Assembly: GCF_000969835.1 (NCBI RefSeq) | Contig: NZ_KQ033913.1 | Span: forward strand, 2,062,807-2,126,806 | Source of the DNA: Parabacteroides goldsteinii DSM 19448 = WAL 12034 | Lineage (GTDB): Bacteria; Bacteroidota; Bacteroidia; Bacteroidales; Tannerellaceae | Direction: 5' to 3' | DNA: 64,000 bases | Shown here: piece after piece, positions 1 through 9,554 of the stretch | How positions within the stretch are numbered: the stretch's first letter is position 1 | How the letters are laid out: every line of letters begins with the position of its first letter | The notes under the pieces: model-generated | What the model saw: only the letters and a program-made list of their open reading frames with translations | What the model was told of the DNA's origin: nothing | The model's database searches: none | Made by a program: the position numbers and the translations under genes

Positions 1-2079
1 ATCCTTACCGACGGTGAAGTTATTGTATAACTGATACGGATCGAGGTCGTTACCGACTTCGGCATAGGAAGCTCTCACCTTGGCAAAGGTAAACCATTCA
101 GGCATCTGTCCGCCCAGTTTAGGCACCATGTCGGAGATCACTCCGGACAGGCTGACCGAGGGATAGAAATAAGAACGGTTGGCTTTCGACATGGTAGACG
201 ACCAGTCGTTACGTGCCGTAATATCCAGGAACAGATAGCCGTCCCAGTTCAATTGCAACGATCCGTAAAGCGAATTCATCTTCCGGCGGATCAGTTCAGA
301 GGTTACCGTCGGTTTATTAATACCATTGTTCAGGGAGAAGAGGTTTGGCACGAGCAATTCACCGGCCGAGGCATTCATCTTCGTTCGCCTCTGTATCATC
401 AGGTTACCACCGAAAGTAACGAAACCACCCAGGCGGTCGATCAGGTTATCTTTATTGGCGGTAGCCAGGAAGCTGTAATTGTTTTCGTAAAATGTCTCGG
501 AACCTTCGCTGTATAAACCGCTGGGGGTTGTATTACCTCCGGCATATACTTTTTCGTTCTTAGTCGTTGTATAATAGTCTGTACCGCCTCTCAATTCGAT
601 ATTGAACCAGTTGGTGGGAGCGTATTTCAATGCGATGTTACCCAGCAAACGGTTACGGGTATCGTTGTTCTGGCGGTATTTCGTCACCCAGTATGGGTTT
701 TCCTGCGGGTTCTTCGAAGCGTCCCACCAGATCATGTTTCCATCTTCGTCCACACTATTCTTAAAGTCAGCCACATTCAGCGAACGGGGCAGGTTGTAGA
801 TCGTGTTGAAAGCATTGGAAGGGTTGACACCCTGGATCGGGCGGTTGTGGGCATTCAGATTGATATAGTTCACTTTGGCATCTACCTTCCACTTTTCGGC
901 TTCGTCGAGGAAAGTGGTGGCACGCAAGGTGATATTCGTTTTGTTCAGCTTCGACTCCGGAGTAATACCTGCATCATCCGAACGGTTGATGGAAGAAAAG
1001 ACCGACGTCCCTTTTATATTCTGCTGGAAGCTGATACCTTCATTAAAAGAAGTACCGGTATTAAAGAAAGCATCTATATTATCGTACGTCCTCAAAGGAA
1101 CCTGGCGTCCCATCCAGTCGGTAACCGTCTGTCCTTCCGCCTTCGGTCCCCAGCTCAATCGTGACTGGTTATCGTAAGCACCGACCGATCCTTGTCCGAA
1201 ACTGTTCTGCATATCCGGTTTCAGGAAAATCGACTCGGTTGTGATACCGGCATTGACCGTAATACCCAGCCCTTCATTCTTCTTTCCCGACTTGGTCGTA
1301 ATAAGTATCACCCCGTTACCGGCCCTTGAACCGTATAAAGCCGCAGCCGAAGCACCTTTCAGCACAGTCATCGACTCGATATCTTCGGGATTGATGTCGG
1401 AAAGACCGTTACCCATATCGGCACCGGAGTTACCCCATACATCATCGACCCCGCCTGTGAAGTTATCCATCGGCGTACCGTCTACAACGATCAATGGCTG
1501 GTTACTACCGGTCAGCGAGTTATTACCACGGAGCACAATCTTCGAAGACCCTCCCACTCCATTGCTGGAGCGTACGATCTGTAAGCCGGAGACTTTACCC
1601 GACAAAGAGTTGGCCAGGTTAGGTTCGCGTGAAGAAAGCAGTTCGTCACCTTTTAGTTCCTGCATGGCGTAACCCAGTGCTTTCTTGTCACGTTTCATAC
1701 CTAAGGCAGTAACAACGACTTCGTCCAGTTTCTGAGCATCTTCTTCGAGTTTAACATTGAGAGCGGTTTGTCCGGTGTAAGGAATATCTTGTGTGGCAAA
1801 GCCAATGAAGGATATTTGGATAATGTCTCCCTTCTTTACACCTTCCAGCGTGAAATGGCCGTCCATATCGGTCATCGTCCCGTTTGTGGTACCTTTAATT
1901 ACAACAGAAGCCCCTGCGACGGGTCCGAACTCGTCTTCCACTGTTCCCGTAATCTTCGTATCCTGTTGGGAAATGTCAATAGCAGGATTCCCGGTATTCG
2001 GATTGGCAACGGCGTTTCCGGTAAAGCCCAACGCGCCCGCCAGGAGAATCATGCTGACAGATTTGAATCTTTTCAACAT
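1..2079 (-). CDS. SusC/RagA-like TonB-dependent outer membrane receptor, partial (C-terminus beyond window)
   Basis: Reading in from the ATG at 2079, 693 codons run open to the window edge, so the rest of the beta-barrel and the stop are missing. Seen: a signal peptide starting MLKRFKSVSMILLAGALGF, a carboxypeptidase-like regulatory domain (about residues 40-125, with GASVVIKGTTNG and ISFIGFATQ), the KLDEVVVTALGMKR linker, a plug domain (about 130-250, with QPLIVVDGTPMDN and AALYGSRAGNGVILITTKSG), then barrel. In this family the receptor works with a SusD lipoprotein to import oligomers with TonB energy; a SusD partner would be expected to lie left of position 1. It is a paralogue of the genes at 5493-8858 and 9555-12935. 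The substrate cannot be told from sequence. Confidence 0.95.
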   Translation of the reverse strand, partial: MLKRFKSVSMILLAGALGFTGNAVANPNTGNPAIDISQQDTKITGTVEDEFGPVAGASVVIKGTTNGTMTDMDGHFTLEGVKKGDIIQISFIGFATQDIPYTGQTALNVKLEEDAQKLDEVVVTALGMKRDKKALGYAMQELKGDELLSSREPNLANSLSGKVSGLQIVRSSNGVGGSSKIVLRGNNSLTGSNQPLIVVDGTPMDNFTGGVDDVWGNSGADMGNGLSDINPEDIESMTVLKGASAAALYGSRAGNGVILITTKSGKKNEGLGITVNAGITTESIFLKPDMQNSFGQGSVGAYDNQSRLSWGPKAEGQTVTDWMGRQVPLRTYDNIDAFFNTGTSFNEGISFQQNIKGTSVFSSINRSDDAGITPESKLNKTNITLRATTFLDEAEKWKVDAKVNYINLNAHNRPIQGVNPSNAFNTIYNLPRSLNVADFKNSVDEDGNMIWWDASKNPQENPYWVTKYRQNNDTRNRLLGNIALKYAPTNWFNIELRGGTDYYTTTKNEKVYAGGNTTPSGLYSEGSETFYENNYSFLATANKDNLIDRLGGFVTFGGNLMIQRRTKMNASAGELLVPNLFSLNNGINKPTVTSELIRRKMNSLYGSLQLNWDGYLFLDITARNDWSSTMSKANRSYFYPSVSLSGVISDMVPKLGGQMPEWFTFAKVRASYAEVGNDLDPYQLYNNFTVGKD

Positions 2080-2114
2080 ACTGATGTTTTTTGTTTAATT
2101 TATTAGATCTATGC

Positions 2115-2123
2115 ATTTGGCGT
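2115..2123 (-). promoter_or_regulatory. conserved SusC leader motif ACGCCAAAT
   Basis: On the minus strand the motif reads ACGCCAAAT and ends 36 nt before the ATG at 2079. Nearly the same motif occurs 30-37 nt before the starts of the two paralogous SusC genes (8895-8904 and 9517-9525). A second ATTTGG lies just upstream near 2134. It could be an operator or a site in the 5' UTR; function unknown. Confidence 0.4.
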
Positions 2124-2301
2124 CAACCAATGTCATTTGGTAATATAAACAGAAAGAAACAAGAGTTGTTGCAAGATTAACATTGGGGAACAACGGGATT
2201 TGTTCCCTCTAAAAGCCTTCCCGACGAAAGGCATAAGCTATAAATCAAATGGAGGACAAAAACTCTTTTTTATTTGTTTTTAAATCAGAACATAACTTTT
2301 T

Positions 2302-2350
2302 TTTATTTTTAATCACAAATACTTGTAATGGATTTGTGATTAAAAATAAA
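2302..2350. terminator. 19-bp AT-rich perfect inverted repeat, possible terminator
   Basis: Positions 2302-2320 and 2332-2350 are perfect inverted repeats of 19 bp with an 11-nt loop. The hairpin lies just past the stop of the minus-strand gene 2368-3039 and 223 nt before the next SusC start. The 3' arm is A-rich on either strand rather than followed by a U tract, so it is not a classic intrinsic terminator; it may instead end or stabilise the transcript. Confidence 0.45.
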
Positions 2351-2367
2351 GAAGAAAAAACTTTTAC

Positions 2368-3039
2368 CTAAATAGTCTGGCAAAGAACTATCAATTTAGC
2401 TACTTGCCATGGATCATCAAAACTAATGGATTGCTCTTTTACCAGTTGACGGATGACTTTCCGATGAGTGTCGGGATAGAGCTTCAAGAATGATTTAAGG
2501 TTGCTGAAAGAGACTTGCTGTCCATCCAGACAGGTCCGATAGGTATTTCTGTTGTCCTTTTTATATACACTGTTGTCCGGATTACTAATTCCCCTATTCC
2601 GCATCAATTCCATATCCACCGAAGCCTGCCCTCCTGCTTGAGAGACTACGCCCATCGCGCCACGTTTACCTTTATAGTATAACTTTATTTTCCAATCGAC
2701 CAGCAATGTTCCGTCTCCAACGGGAATACATTCAAAGAAACGGACACCTTCATGAGCCGGGACAAACTTCCGGTTTCCGATCCAGAGAGTATCAATGTTC
2801 GAAGTGTTATATATCATTTGATATTCATTACCGTCTTTGTAGTATAATTCTTGTTTTTCACAGTTGTAATTGAATTGGGTTTCGATATAGCGTTTATCAG
2901 TCAATAATATTTTTCCTTTGGTAAACCGATCAAATAGAAAAACATCAGATGATATATTCAATGCTTCCTGCGCACCCAAAATACAAGGAAATGCAAACAA
3001 GGCAAAGAGTTCTTTCAATAAAATATGTATTATCTTCAT
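2368..3039 (-). CDS. secreted protein of unknown function, 223-residue SusC/D-associated family
   Basis: The ATG at 3039 is preferred over an upstream TTG at 3048 because it gives a clean signal peptide (MKIIHILLKELFALFAFP, cleavage near GAQ-EA) and exactly 223 codons, the same length as its paralogue at 14984-15655. Shared signatures are FLFDxFxK near the mature N-terminus, RK(L/F)VPA in the middle, and a C-terminal LKLYP segment followed by a charged helix. I recognise the pattern as a widespread Bacteroidetes secreted family without a known role. Both copies here follow a SusC/SusD pair, which suggests an accessory role in that transport system, but nothing in the sequence shows an activity. 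It begins about 46 nt after a strong terminator (3085-3132). Confidence 0.85.
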   Translation of the reverse strand: MKIIHILLKELFALFAFPCILGAQEALNISSDVFLFDRFTKGKILLTDKRYIETQFNYNCEKQELYYKDGNEYQMIYNTSNIDTLWIGNRKFVPAHEGVRFFECIPVGDGTLLVDWKIKLYYKGKRGAMGVVSQAGGQASVDMELMRNRGISNPDNSVYKKDNRNTYRTCLDGQQVSFSNLKSFLKLYPDTHRKVIRQLVKEQSISFDDPWQVAKLIVLCQTI

Positions 3040-3084
3040 TGTATACAAAATAAAGCTATAATAGTTACCGATACTTTAGAAACT

Positions 3085-3132
3085 TAAAAAAACAGGAACA
3101 GCTAATTCCATACCTGTTAGTCGTTCCTGTTT
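3085..3132 (-). terminator. intrinsic terminator of the 3156-3560 gene
   Basis: On the minus strand a 10-bp perfect stem (arms 3123-3132 and 3090-3099, AAACAGGAAC against GTTCCTGTTT) is followed by a U-rich run. It sits 24 nt past the stop of the gene at 3156-3560 and 46 nt before the start of the next gene. Confidence 0.75.
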
Positions 3133-3155
3133 GTGTCAATAAATATCAGAAGATG

Positions 3156-3560
3156 TTATCGAGTAATACCTCCATCTGATCCATTTACTTCAATCCGATA
3201 ATAGACTTCACGATCTACTTTAATTTTGTATTCCTTTGAGCCTACTTTTGAACCATAAGGAGCAGAATCCAAAAAGCTAGTCACCACAGATGTCCCATCA
3301 TATACATACACCATATAAGCAATTTGCGATGGGTTTGGACGATTTCCTACATATTCCCAATGCACCTTATAACTAAAATAAGGTCCACCTGCACCATAAT
3401 CCATATGCATATCAGTCACCCAATAATTTACCCCATCTACATAATCTACTGCTACATTGACCTGTTCCATCGATGCATTCACATTCTCTACTTCGGAAGC
3501 AAATATACTACTTGTACCGAATAAGCCTAAGAAGGCTCCTAAAATTAATAACTTTTTCAT
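3156..3560 (-). CDS. small secreted protein of unknown function
   Basis: This 134-residue protein has a clear N-terminal signal peptide (MKKLLILGAFLGLFGTSSIFA, cleavage likely before SEVEN) and a mature part of about 110 residues rich in Tyr, Val and Asp (YWVTDMHMDYGAGG, YRIEVNGSDGG), suggesting a compact beta-sandwich in the periplasm or on the surface. I do not recognise the family. It is flanked on both sides by minus-strand terminators (3636-3666 and 3085-3132), so it appears to be its own transcription unit between a SusD gene and the 223-residue protein gene. No paralogue of it is seen at the divergent locus. Confidence 0.75.
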   Translation of the reverse strand: MKKLLILGAFLGLFGTSSIFASEVENVNASMEQVNVAVDYVDGVNYWVTDMHMDYGAGGPYFSYKVHWEYVGNRPNPSQIAYMVYVYDGTSVVTSFLDSAPYGSKVGSKEYKIKVDREVYYRIEVNGSDGGITR

Positions 3561-3635
3561 GGCCCTTTACTTTTTTATTAGTACGCGTAAGTTAAATATT
3601 TACCTTGACATTTACAACCGTTTTTACTCTTTTAA

Positions 3636-3666
3636 TAAAAAAAGCGTCCCGAATAATCGGAACGCC
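3636..3666 (-). terminator. intrinsic terminator after the SusC/SusD operon
   Basis: Read on the minus strand, GCGTTCCGA pairs with TCGGGACGC (one G-U pair, 4-nt loop) and is followed by seven Ts. It lies 30 nt past the stop of the SusD gene at 3695, marking the end of the operon that starts at 8858. Confidence 0.85.
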
Positions 3667-3694
3667 TTTCAATAAGGGTTAAGTCACAACTTAT

Positions 3695-5476
3695 TTAGTT
3701 CATCGCATTACCATTATGGTTTTCAGCAGCCTTTGTACGGCCAGTCCACCAAACCGGATAGTCGTATGAATTCTTGTATGCAACCTTTTCAAAGTTTTCA
3801 GCATTTCCACTCAACTCACTCTTCGGATAATACAAACGTTCCATAAACACGATGTTCGGTGTAGCAACAAATGGTAGTTCACCATCCAAATCTTTCACTA
3901 AACGACGAGCCTCGTTGTAGATCTCATACGGATTCATGATATTCATGTGACAGAACTTCTGACCGAAGATGAATTTCAACTTACCTTTATAATCCAAACC
4001 GGCAAACTTGTTGGCAGCGAATTCTTCGTAGTCTGCCAAGTGGTCTTGGATTTCAGACCAATTTGGAGCTTTTGCCTTTTCATATACATACAAAATACTT
4101 GGCAGTGAAGATTCGTTATAGGCCATACTATTATTGGTGTCATAATAGAACTTGGTAGATGCATAGATCGCTTTCTTGATACACTCTTTCGGATCGATAT
4201 TGCCAAATTCACCCGGCCAACGAACAGCAGCTTCCGCCAAAATCAGATTCACTTCGGTAGAACCCATTACCGGAAACTTCATGTCGAAATTGAAATAAGT
4301 ACGACGGTTATAGATTGCCGGAATACGTGTATCTTCCCAAATGCTATTTTCATAGTCGTCAAAGTGAAGCATATCATAGATTTCATCTTCCGTATAATAT
4401 TTCGGAAGAATCGTTTCTACCTCTTCCTGTCTCAATGGAATACCGATGTAACGTCCGTGAACATCTGGCTGGAACATAGCATATACACGTGGGTCGAAGT
4501 CATGACGAGTGATACCGTTTTCATCGCCTGGTTGGTATTCATAGTTCATGATATCATGGATAATCGTGTAAGGAGCTCCACACTCATAACCACGTTCATC
4601 AATACCACGGAAGAAAGTTACCTCAAAGGCATGGGTCTTGTCCATCTCTTCGAAACCGATATCGTGAGAAGCCTCTGTTAACAAACGATCTTCAGCTACC
4701 AATTCCTTAATAGTGGCAACAGCTACATCCGGTTTTACGTGGCATAAACGCATGGCCATACGCAGACGGATTGAGTTAGCAAAACGAACCCAACGATCCA
4801 AATCACCATCACACAACAGGTCATTGGCAGCAAACTTAATCTTACTACCTTCAGTATCGAATTCAAAATTAGACAAATCGGCAGCTGCCGTTTTCAGGCG
4901 TGCCATGATGTCATCGTAAATAAACTCCTGCGTATCATACTTCGGATAAAACTGTTCTTGATAAGCCCCCCCGGCTTCAGAATAAGGCATATCGTCATAC
5001 AGGTCTGTAGCACGCTGAAATGCATAACATTGGATAATGTCGCAACAACGCATATAAACAGCGTTCTTTGCCTTGTCTTCGTCACTCATGGCATTGTAGA
5101 GCAATTTCATACCATTGATGTTACGGCTGTAATTGTTACAAGTCTGGTTAAACAAGAAGTTATTCAGATTATCACCTGACCAGTCATTCCAAAGCTGAAT
5201 AATGGTGTTATACTGCGAAATGTCTATATAAATCGGACTTACGGCAATACCCAACATCTTACCAAACGTACGCATATAGTGGTAAGTTGCACCGTAATCA
5301 TAACGGAACAAATGGCCCGGCGTTTGCGCACCGGCAAACAGCAGGGTGAAGTCTGCGTCTGTTTGCCTATCCGGATTATAGAATTTTTCTTCCAATGTGT
5401 CGGAACACGACATCATAGCCCCCGATGCCACTACACCCAAAGCTAAACCGGCAATATATTTTTTAATTGTCTTCAT
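3695..5476 (-). CDS. SusD/RagB-like surface lipoprotein (SusD-like_2 type)
   Basis: The protein has 593 residues with an SPII signal and lipobox MMSC (Cys24), so it should be a lipid-anchored outer membrane protein. The family hallmark RATDLYDDMPYSEA at about residue 155 and the following helical repeats match the SusD-like_2 branch. It lies 16 nt downstream of its SusC partner (5493-8858) in the same operon, the usual layout for a receptor lid that binds substrate on the cell surface. Many aromatic residues fit a binding role. There is no enzyme gene in the operon, so a glycan cannot be inferred; members of this branch may take other substrates. A strong terminator follows. Confidence 0.93.
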   Translation of the reverse strand: MKTIKKYIAGLALGVVASGAMMSCSDTLEEKFYNPDRQTDADFTLLFAGAQTPGHLFRYDYGATYHYMRTFGKMLGIAVSPIYIDISQYNTIIQLWNDWSGDNLNNFLFNQTCNNYSRNINGMKLLYNAMSDEDKAKNAVYMRCCDIIQCYAFQRATDLYDDMPYSEAGGAYQEQFYPKYDTQEFIYDDIMARLKTAAADLSNFEFDTEGSKIKFAANDLLCDGDLDRWVRFANSIRLRMAMRLCHVKPDVAVATIKELVAEDRLLTEASHDIGFEEMDKTHAFEVTFFRGIDERGYECGAPYTIIHDIMNYEYQPGDENGITRHDFDPRVYAMFQPDVHGRYIGIPLRQEEVETILPKYYTEDEIYDMLHFDDYENSIWEDTRIPAIYNRRTYFNFDMKFPVMGSTEVNLILAEAAVRWPGEFGNIDPKECIKKAIYASTKFYYDTNNSMAYNESSLPSILYVYEKAKAPNWSEIQDHLADYEEFAANKFAGLDYKGKLKFIFGQKFCHMNIMNPYEIYNEARRLVKDLDGELPFVATPNIVFMERLYYPKSELSGNAENFEKVAYKNSYDYPVWWTGRTKAAENHNGNAMN

Positions 5477-5492
5477 GAATTATACGATTCTA

Positions 5493-8400
5493 TTAGAATG
5501 AAACATTAATACCTAAACCGAAGCTACGGATACCCGGCTGGTTGGTAGATTCAGAAAATGAGTTTGTACCAAGCGTAGATTCCGGAGTTACGTTCGGAAT
5601 AGCCTTATAGATGTAACATAAGTTGTTGGCAAATGCACTCAGACGTGCGTTCTGGATCTTAAACTTCTGTACAAAGCTTTTCGGCAAGTTGTAGCTGAAA
5701 GACAACGAACGCAAAGCGATGTAGTCGCTCTTATAGATCAAGTCTTCACTCATAGACATATCACTCTGCCAATACAGTTTGCTATAATATTGTTCGGCCG
5801 GGATAACCATTTGGTTAGGCTGTCCGTCAGGAGTCACACCCGGAGTGATCACACCGTCGTGCAAGATAAACGGATAGAATGAGTCAGCAGGAACGGCTGC
5901 TGAGTGGCTATCCAACAAGACACGAGTTTTACCGTCGTTCTTCAAATAATAAGGCAGACCGCCGTGTTCTTCGTCACGATATTTCAATGATTTCTCACCG
6001 GTACCGTTACCCAACAGATACATATTGGTCTGAGAGATCATGGTTGCACCGAACTGGAAGTCGAATACGGCATTCAACGAGAAATCTTTATAAGTCAAAC
6101 CGGTTGTCAAACCACCGACTACGTCCGGCGTGATCTTACCCACCTTAATCTGTTGGTTTCTGTCATATTCCCAAACACCGGAACCTTGATTTACGATACG
6201 ATTGCCTTGTTCATCGCGCTGGTACGGATAGATGTAGATTTCACCATATTCACCGCCAGGGAAGCATAAAACATCTGCACCCTTAACACCCCACATTTTA
6301 AGTTTATCGATACCCTTACCCAACTCTTTTACCTTTGTTGAGTAACGAGCCAAGTTCAAACCCAAATCCCAAGTGAAGTCTTTCGTTACGATCGGTTTCG
6401 TATTAATTGAGAATTCTAAACCGTTCTGGGCGATATCACCAGCATTCATACGAACTTTCTTAAGACCTGAACCTTCCGGAACCTCCAATTCTGTAATCTG
6501 GTCGTAAGTGTTGTTATGAAAATAAGAAAAGTCCAGATTGATACGGTTACCCGGCAAGAATGCGCCTTCCAAACCGATTTCATATTCACGTTTCCGTTCC
6601 GGCTTCAAGTTCGGAACCGGGAAACCGCCATTGGCTCCTGCGAAATCTGCCGGTGGCAAATAGTCAGGCATACCCATGGTCGGGCTACCGCCGTATGAAC
6701 CCAACGAGAAGTCCAAGTTACCATAGTAAACCGGACCCGGACGACCTACGTCAGCCCAAGATCCACGGATCTTACCATAGTTCAACCAATCGATATCGAA
6801 TGTTTCAGTGAAGATCCATGACAAGCTGGCACCCGGATAGAAATAGTGGTTATTTTCGGGAGGCAAGATAGACGACCAGTCGTTACGAGCCTGTACTTCC
6901 AAAAATACCTGGTTAGCGTAAGCCAACTGGGCAGAAGCAAACACACTCAACAACAAGTCATTAGCACGACCTCTACTAGAACGAGGACCAAAGTCTTCAC
7001 GGGTATTGTTCAATGAGAACCAGTTTTCGATAGAAAACGTTTCGCCCACCCATTGTCTCTGATCTTCATACTTGGTATACTTAACGGCACCACCGACCAT
7101 GGCTGACACATTCCAAACATCGTTAAATGTCTGGTTGTAATTGAATGAAGACTGGCCATACATGATCATGTCGCGACGGCTGCCTACTTCATACCAACCC
7201 TGCTTATTTTCCATAGACAACGGTTTACTTACATGTTGCTTCACTTCCTGATCCGTTACCGTCCAGTCCATACCACCCAAGGTTGTCCAAGAGAACTTGT
7301 CGTTGAAAGTAACATCCAAATTCAAAGACTGGATCAAGTGGTTACGCTCTACCATGTTGGAGTTGACTTCCTGAGACCAGTAGTAACTTCCGAAACGACC
7401 TACATATGGTGCTTTCTGTCCGATAGACTGATCCATAGAGAACAGATTGTAACCATCAGGAGTTAAATAATTCTGCTTGATCAGGTTTAAATCCATATTT
7501 CTCGGGAAACCATACGTAGCAAAACTCTGCATAGCATAGGGCGCATTGTGGTCGCGGGTATTCGAATAGTTGGTATTCCATTTCACCTTTACCCAATCGT
7601 TTGCCTTCAAATCAGCAGAGAATGCAAACTGATGCGCTTTGTTGTCGGCATTTAAGGTAATGGCATCGTAATCGCGGTAGTTGTAAGACAGACGGAATGA
7701 ACCCAGTTCGCCACTGTTACTTAAAGCGAAGTTTACGTTGGTCTGTCCACCGGTGCGATACATATCGCGCTGGTTATTTTCGTAAGCCTGGTAGGGATGA
7801 TACTGTCCGTCCCAATCCAACAACATACGACCGTCCATTCTCGGACCGAAGCTACCGTCACCACCACGCCAGATTGACTGAACGGTCTGACCGGTATTTG
7901 GGTCGGTCATGGTCCAAAAACCATCCTTGTCGACTTCCTTTACACCAGCATTACCAGGGCTGGAACCTGCACCGTAGATATTTTGCATTTTCGGCAGGTA
8001 AGCGGCAACATTCCAAGAGTGGTTGACACCGAAGTCGATACCCAACCCTTTCTTACTACCAGATTTTGTAGTTATCAACATAACACCGTTGGCACCTTCC
8101 GATCCATACAATACGGCAGCTTTAGCTCCTTTCAGGATTTCGATAGAAGCAATATCTTCGGGGTTGATATCATTCAAACCCGTACCGTGGTCACTACCCG
8201 TACGGCTATTATCGCTCTGTCCGGTATTGGCATCATGGATAGGAATTCCATCAACCACGATCAACGGACGAGTAGAAGATTCCTGTGTCAAAGAGATTGC
8301 ATTACGAACCTTGATGTTCATACCTCCTGAAGGACCGGCAGCTGTAGATTGTAACTGCAAACCGGAAGTCTTACCATACAATGCTTGCATAGCATTCATC

Positions 8401-8858
8401 GGCGTACCGGCTTCCAACAGTTCCTCCCCTTTCACACTACTTACCGAATAACCCAGTGCTTTCTTTTCGCGCTTGATACCTAGAGCCGTTACAACAACTT
8501 CGTCCAACTTCTGAGTGTCCTCAACCAGCTTTACTTGTACAGAAGCTTGTCCGGTATACTTGATTTCCTGAGTGGCATACCCAATAAAAGAGATCTGGAT
8601 AATGTCACCGTTTTTCACTCCTTCCAACGTAAAGTTACCGTCCATATCGGTAATCGATCCATTGGTTGTTCCTTTCACTACGACAGAAGCACCGGTTACA
8701 GGGCCAAACTCGTCTTCTACCACTCCTGTCACTTTCCCACTTTGCTGGGAAATACTTGATTTAGGCATTGCCACATCTGGGTTTACAGATGCATAGCTGG
8801 GAACCGCCAGGGTACCAGCTAATAGCAATAAGCCTACAGGCTTAAAGTTTTTCAACAT
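5493..8858 (-). CDS. SusC/RagA-like TonB-dependent outer membrane receptor
   Basis: Full-length receptor of 1121 residues: signal peptide (1-23), carboxypeptidase-like regulatory domain (about 40-125, GASVVVKGTTNG and ISFIGYATQ), the KLDEVVVTALGIKR linker, plug domain (about 130-270, with RPLIVVDGIPIHD and AAVLYGSEGANGVMLITTKSG), then a 22-strand-type barrel ending in the C-terminal Phe typical of outer membrane proteins (GLGINVSF). It is followed after 16 nt by its SusD partner. The first 120 residues are very close to the divergent receptor at 9555, while plug and barrel differ widely, so the two likely take different substrates. No STN domain is present, hence no sign of FecR signalling. 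The leader carries the motif at 8895-8904. Confidence 0.97.
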   Translation of the reverse strand: MLKNFKPVGLLLLAGTLAVPSYASVNPDVAMPKSSISQQSGKVTGVVEDEFGPVTGASVVVKGTTNGSITDMDGNFTLEGVKNGDIIQISFIGYATQEIKYTGQASVQVKLVEDTQKLDEVVVTALGIKREKKALGYSVSSVKGEELLEAGTPMNAMQALYGKTSGLQLQSTAAGPSGGMNIKVRNAISLTQESSTRPLIVVDGIPIHDANTGQSDNSRTGSDHGTGLNDINPEDIASIEILKGAKAAVLYGSEGANGVMLITTKSGSKKGLGIDFGVNHSWNVAAYLPKMQNIYGAGSSPGNAGVKEVDKDGFWTMTDPNTGQTVQSIWRGGDGSFGPRMDGRMLLDWDGQYHPYQAYENNQRDMYRTGGQTNVNFALSNSGELGSFRLSYNYRDYDAITLNADNKAHQFAFSADLKANDWVKVKWNTNYSNTRDHNAPYAMQSFATYGFPRNMDLNLIKQNYLTPDGYNLFSMDQSIGQKAPYVGRFGSYYWSQEVNSNMVERNHLIQSLNLDVTFNDKFSWTTLGGMDWTVTDQEVKQHVSKPLSMENKQGWYEVGSRRDMIMYGQSSFNYNQTFNDVWNVSAMVGGAVKYTKYEDQRQWVGETFSIENWFSLNNTREDFGPRSSRGRANDLLLSVFASAQLAYANQVFLEVQARNDWSSILPPENNHYFYPGASLSWIFTETFDIDWLNYGKIRGSWADVGRPGPVYYGNLDFSLGSYGGSPTMGMPDYLPPADFAGANGGFPVPNLKPERKREYEIGLEGAFLPGNRINLDFSYFHNNTYDQITELEVPEGSGLKKVRMNAGDIAQNGLEFSINTKPIVTKDFTWDLGLNLARYSTKVKELGKGIDKLKMWGVKGADVLCFPGGEYGEIYIYPYQRDEQGNRIVNQGSGVWEYDRNQQIKVGKITPDVVGGLTTGLTYKDFSLNAVFDFQFGATMISQTNMYLLGNGTGEKSLKYRDEEHGGLPYYLKNDGKTRVLLDSHSAAVPADSFYPFILHDGVITPGVTPDGQPNQMVIPAEQYYSKLYWQSDMSMSEDLIYKSDYIALRSLSFSYNLPKSFVQKFKIQNARLSAFANNLCYIYKAIPNVTPESTLGTNSFSESTNQPGIRSFGLGINVSF

Positions 8859-8894
8859 AATTGATGGTTTTATTTTAACATAAAATAGACACTG

Positions 8895-8904
8895 TTTTGG
8901 CGAA
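8895..8904 (-). promoter_or_regulatory. conserved SusC leader motif TTCGCCAAAA
   Basis: This minus-strand copy of the CGCCAAA motif ends 37 nt before the ATG at 8858. It is followed by an AT-rich stretch and ACCATCAATT just before the start codon; the same ACCATCAATT precedes the ATG at 9555 on the other strand. Confidence 0.4.
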
Positions 8905-9382
8905 ACAATGGTCTGTTCTAATTCTTAATAGATATAAATTTCCATAATTCTTTAACACTAAGTGTTTTTTAGTTGGCGTTGTTACCTTAGTACTAAAAGA
9001 ACTCTGGTGATTTTTGTGTTTTAAAAAAGATGAGTAGAAATACTAATGAAACCTAAGGAGTGATTGTAACATATTTGATAATATGTGTATTATGTGTTGA
9101 GTTGTTTGAATACTAGGTGAGCAACTCATATGTATAGTCTGCCTTTTAAGTAGAATTATTTATTGTTCGTTTTTGGGGTAAAATATAATATCTGTATAAA
9201 TGTTAATGAAAAAACAAGGGTATGTTTTGTAAAGGAAAAATCATAAAGCTTTTTAACAAAAGAGATGAGTATTGATTGTTGAATTAACTTAATTACGATT
9301 GAATATTGTTTGCCAATGTGTTAAAAACAAAATTTTGTAATATTTTTTTGACGAAAAATAACATGGGGTAATAATTATTTTA

Positions 9383-9390
9383 TATATTTG
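9383..9390 (+). promoter_or_regulatory. Bacteroides-type -7 element TATATTTG
   Basis: The sequence matches TAnnTTTG, the -7 box of the Bacteroides primary sigma factor. It implies a leader of about 155 nt before the SusC start at 9555. No TTTG is seen at the preferred 19-21 nt upstream; the nearest (9347-9350) is too far, so an activator may be needed. Confidence 0.45.
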
Positions 9391-9516
9391 TCGCGGATAT
9401 AAAATGTACAGAGTTCTTTTAGTACTATGAACGCTTTAAAACGCCAAATCACCAAAGCGCCAAGGAACAAAGTCTCTATACATTATATATCAATAAAGAG
9501 TTCAAAAGTGCTTTTT

Positions 9517-9525
9517 ACGCCAAAT
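9517..9525 (+). promoter_or_regulatory. conserved SusC leader motif ACGCCAAAT
   Basis: The motif ends 30 nt before the ATG at 9555 and is identical to the copy before the gene at 2079. An identical ACGCCAAAT also lies at 9441-9449, followed by GCGCCAAGG at 9457, so this leader has two to three copies. All lie within the predicted 5' UTR, which leaves open a role at the RNA level. Confidence 0.4.
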
Positions 9526-9554
9526 AGCACTAGTGTATTAAAAAACCATCAATT

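Larger units (their letters stand above)
8859..9554. other. 696-bp intergenic region between divergent SusC operons
   Basis: AT-rich and without a credible ORF. It holds a SusC leader motif on each side (8895-8904 minus, 9517-9525 plus), an extra ACGCCAAAT at 9441-9449, and a plus-strand -7 element at 9383-9390. I found no convincing TAnnTTTG for the minus-strand gene, so that promoter may be regulator-dependent or degenerate. Confidence 0.6.
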
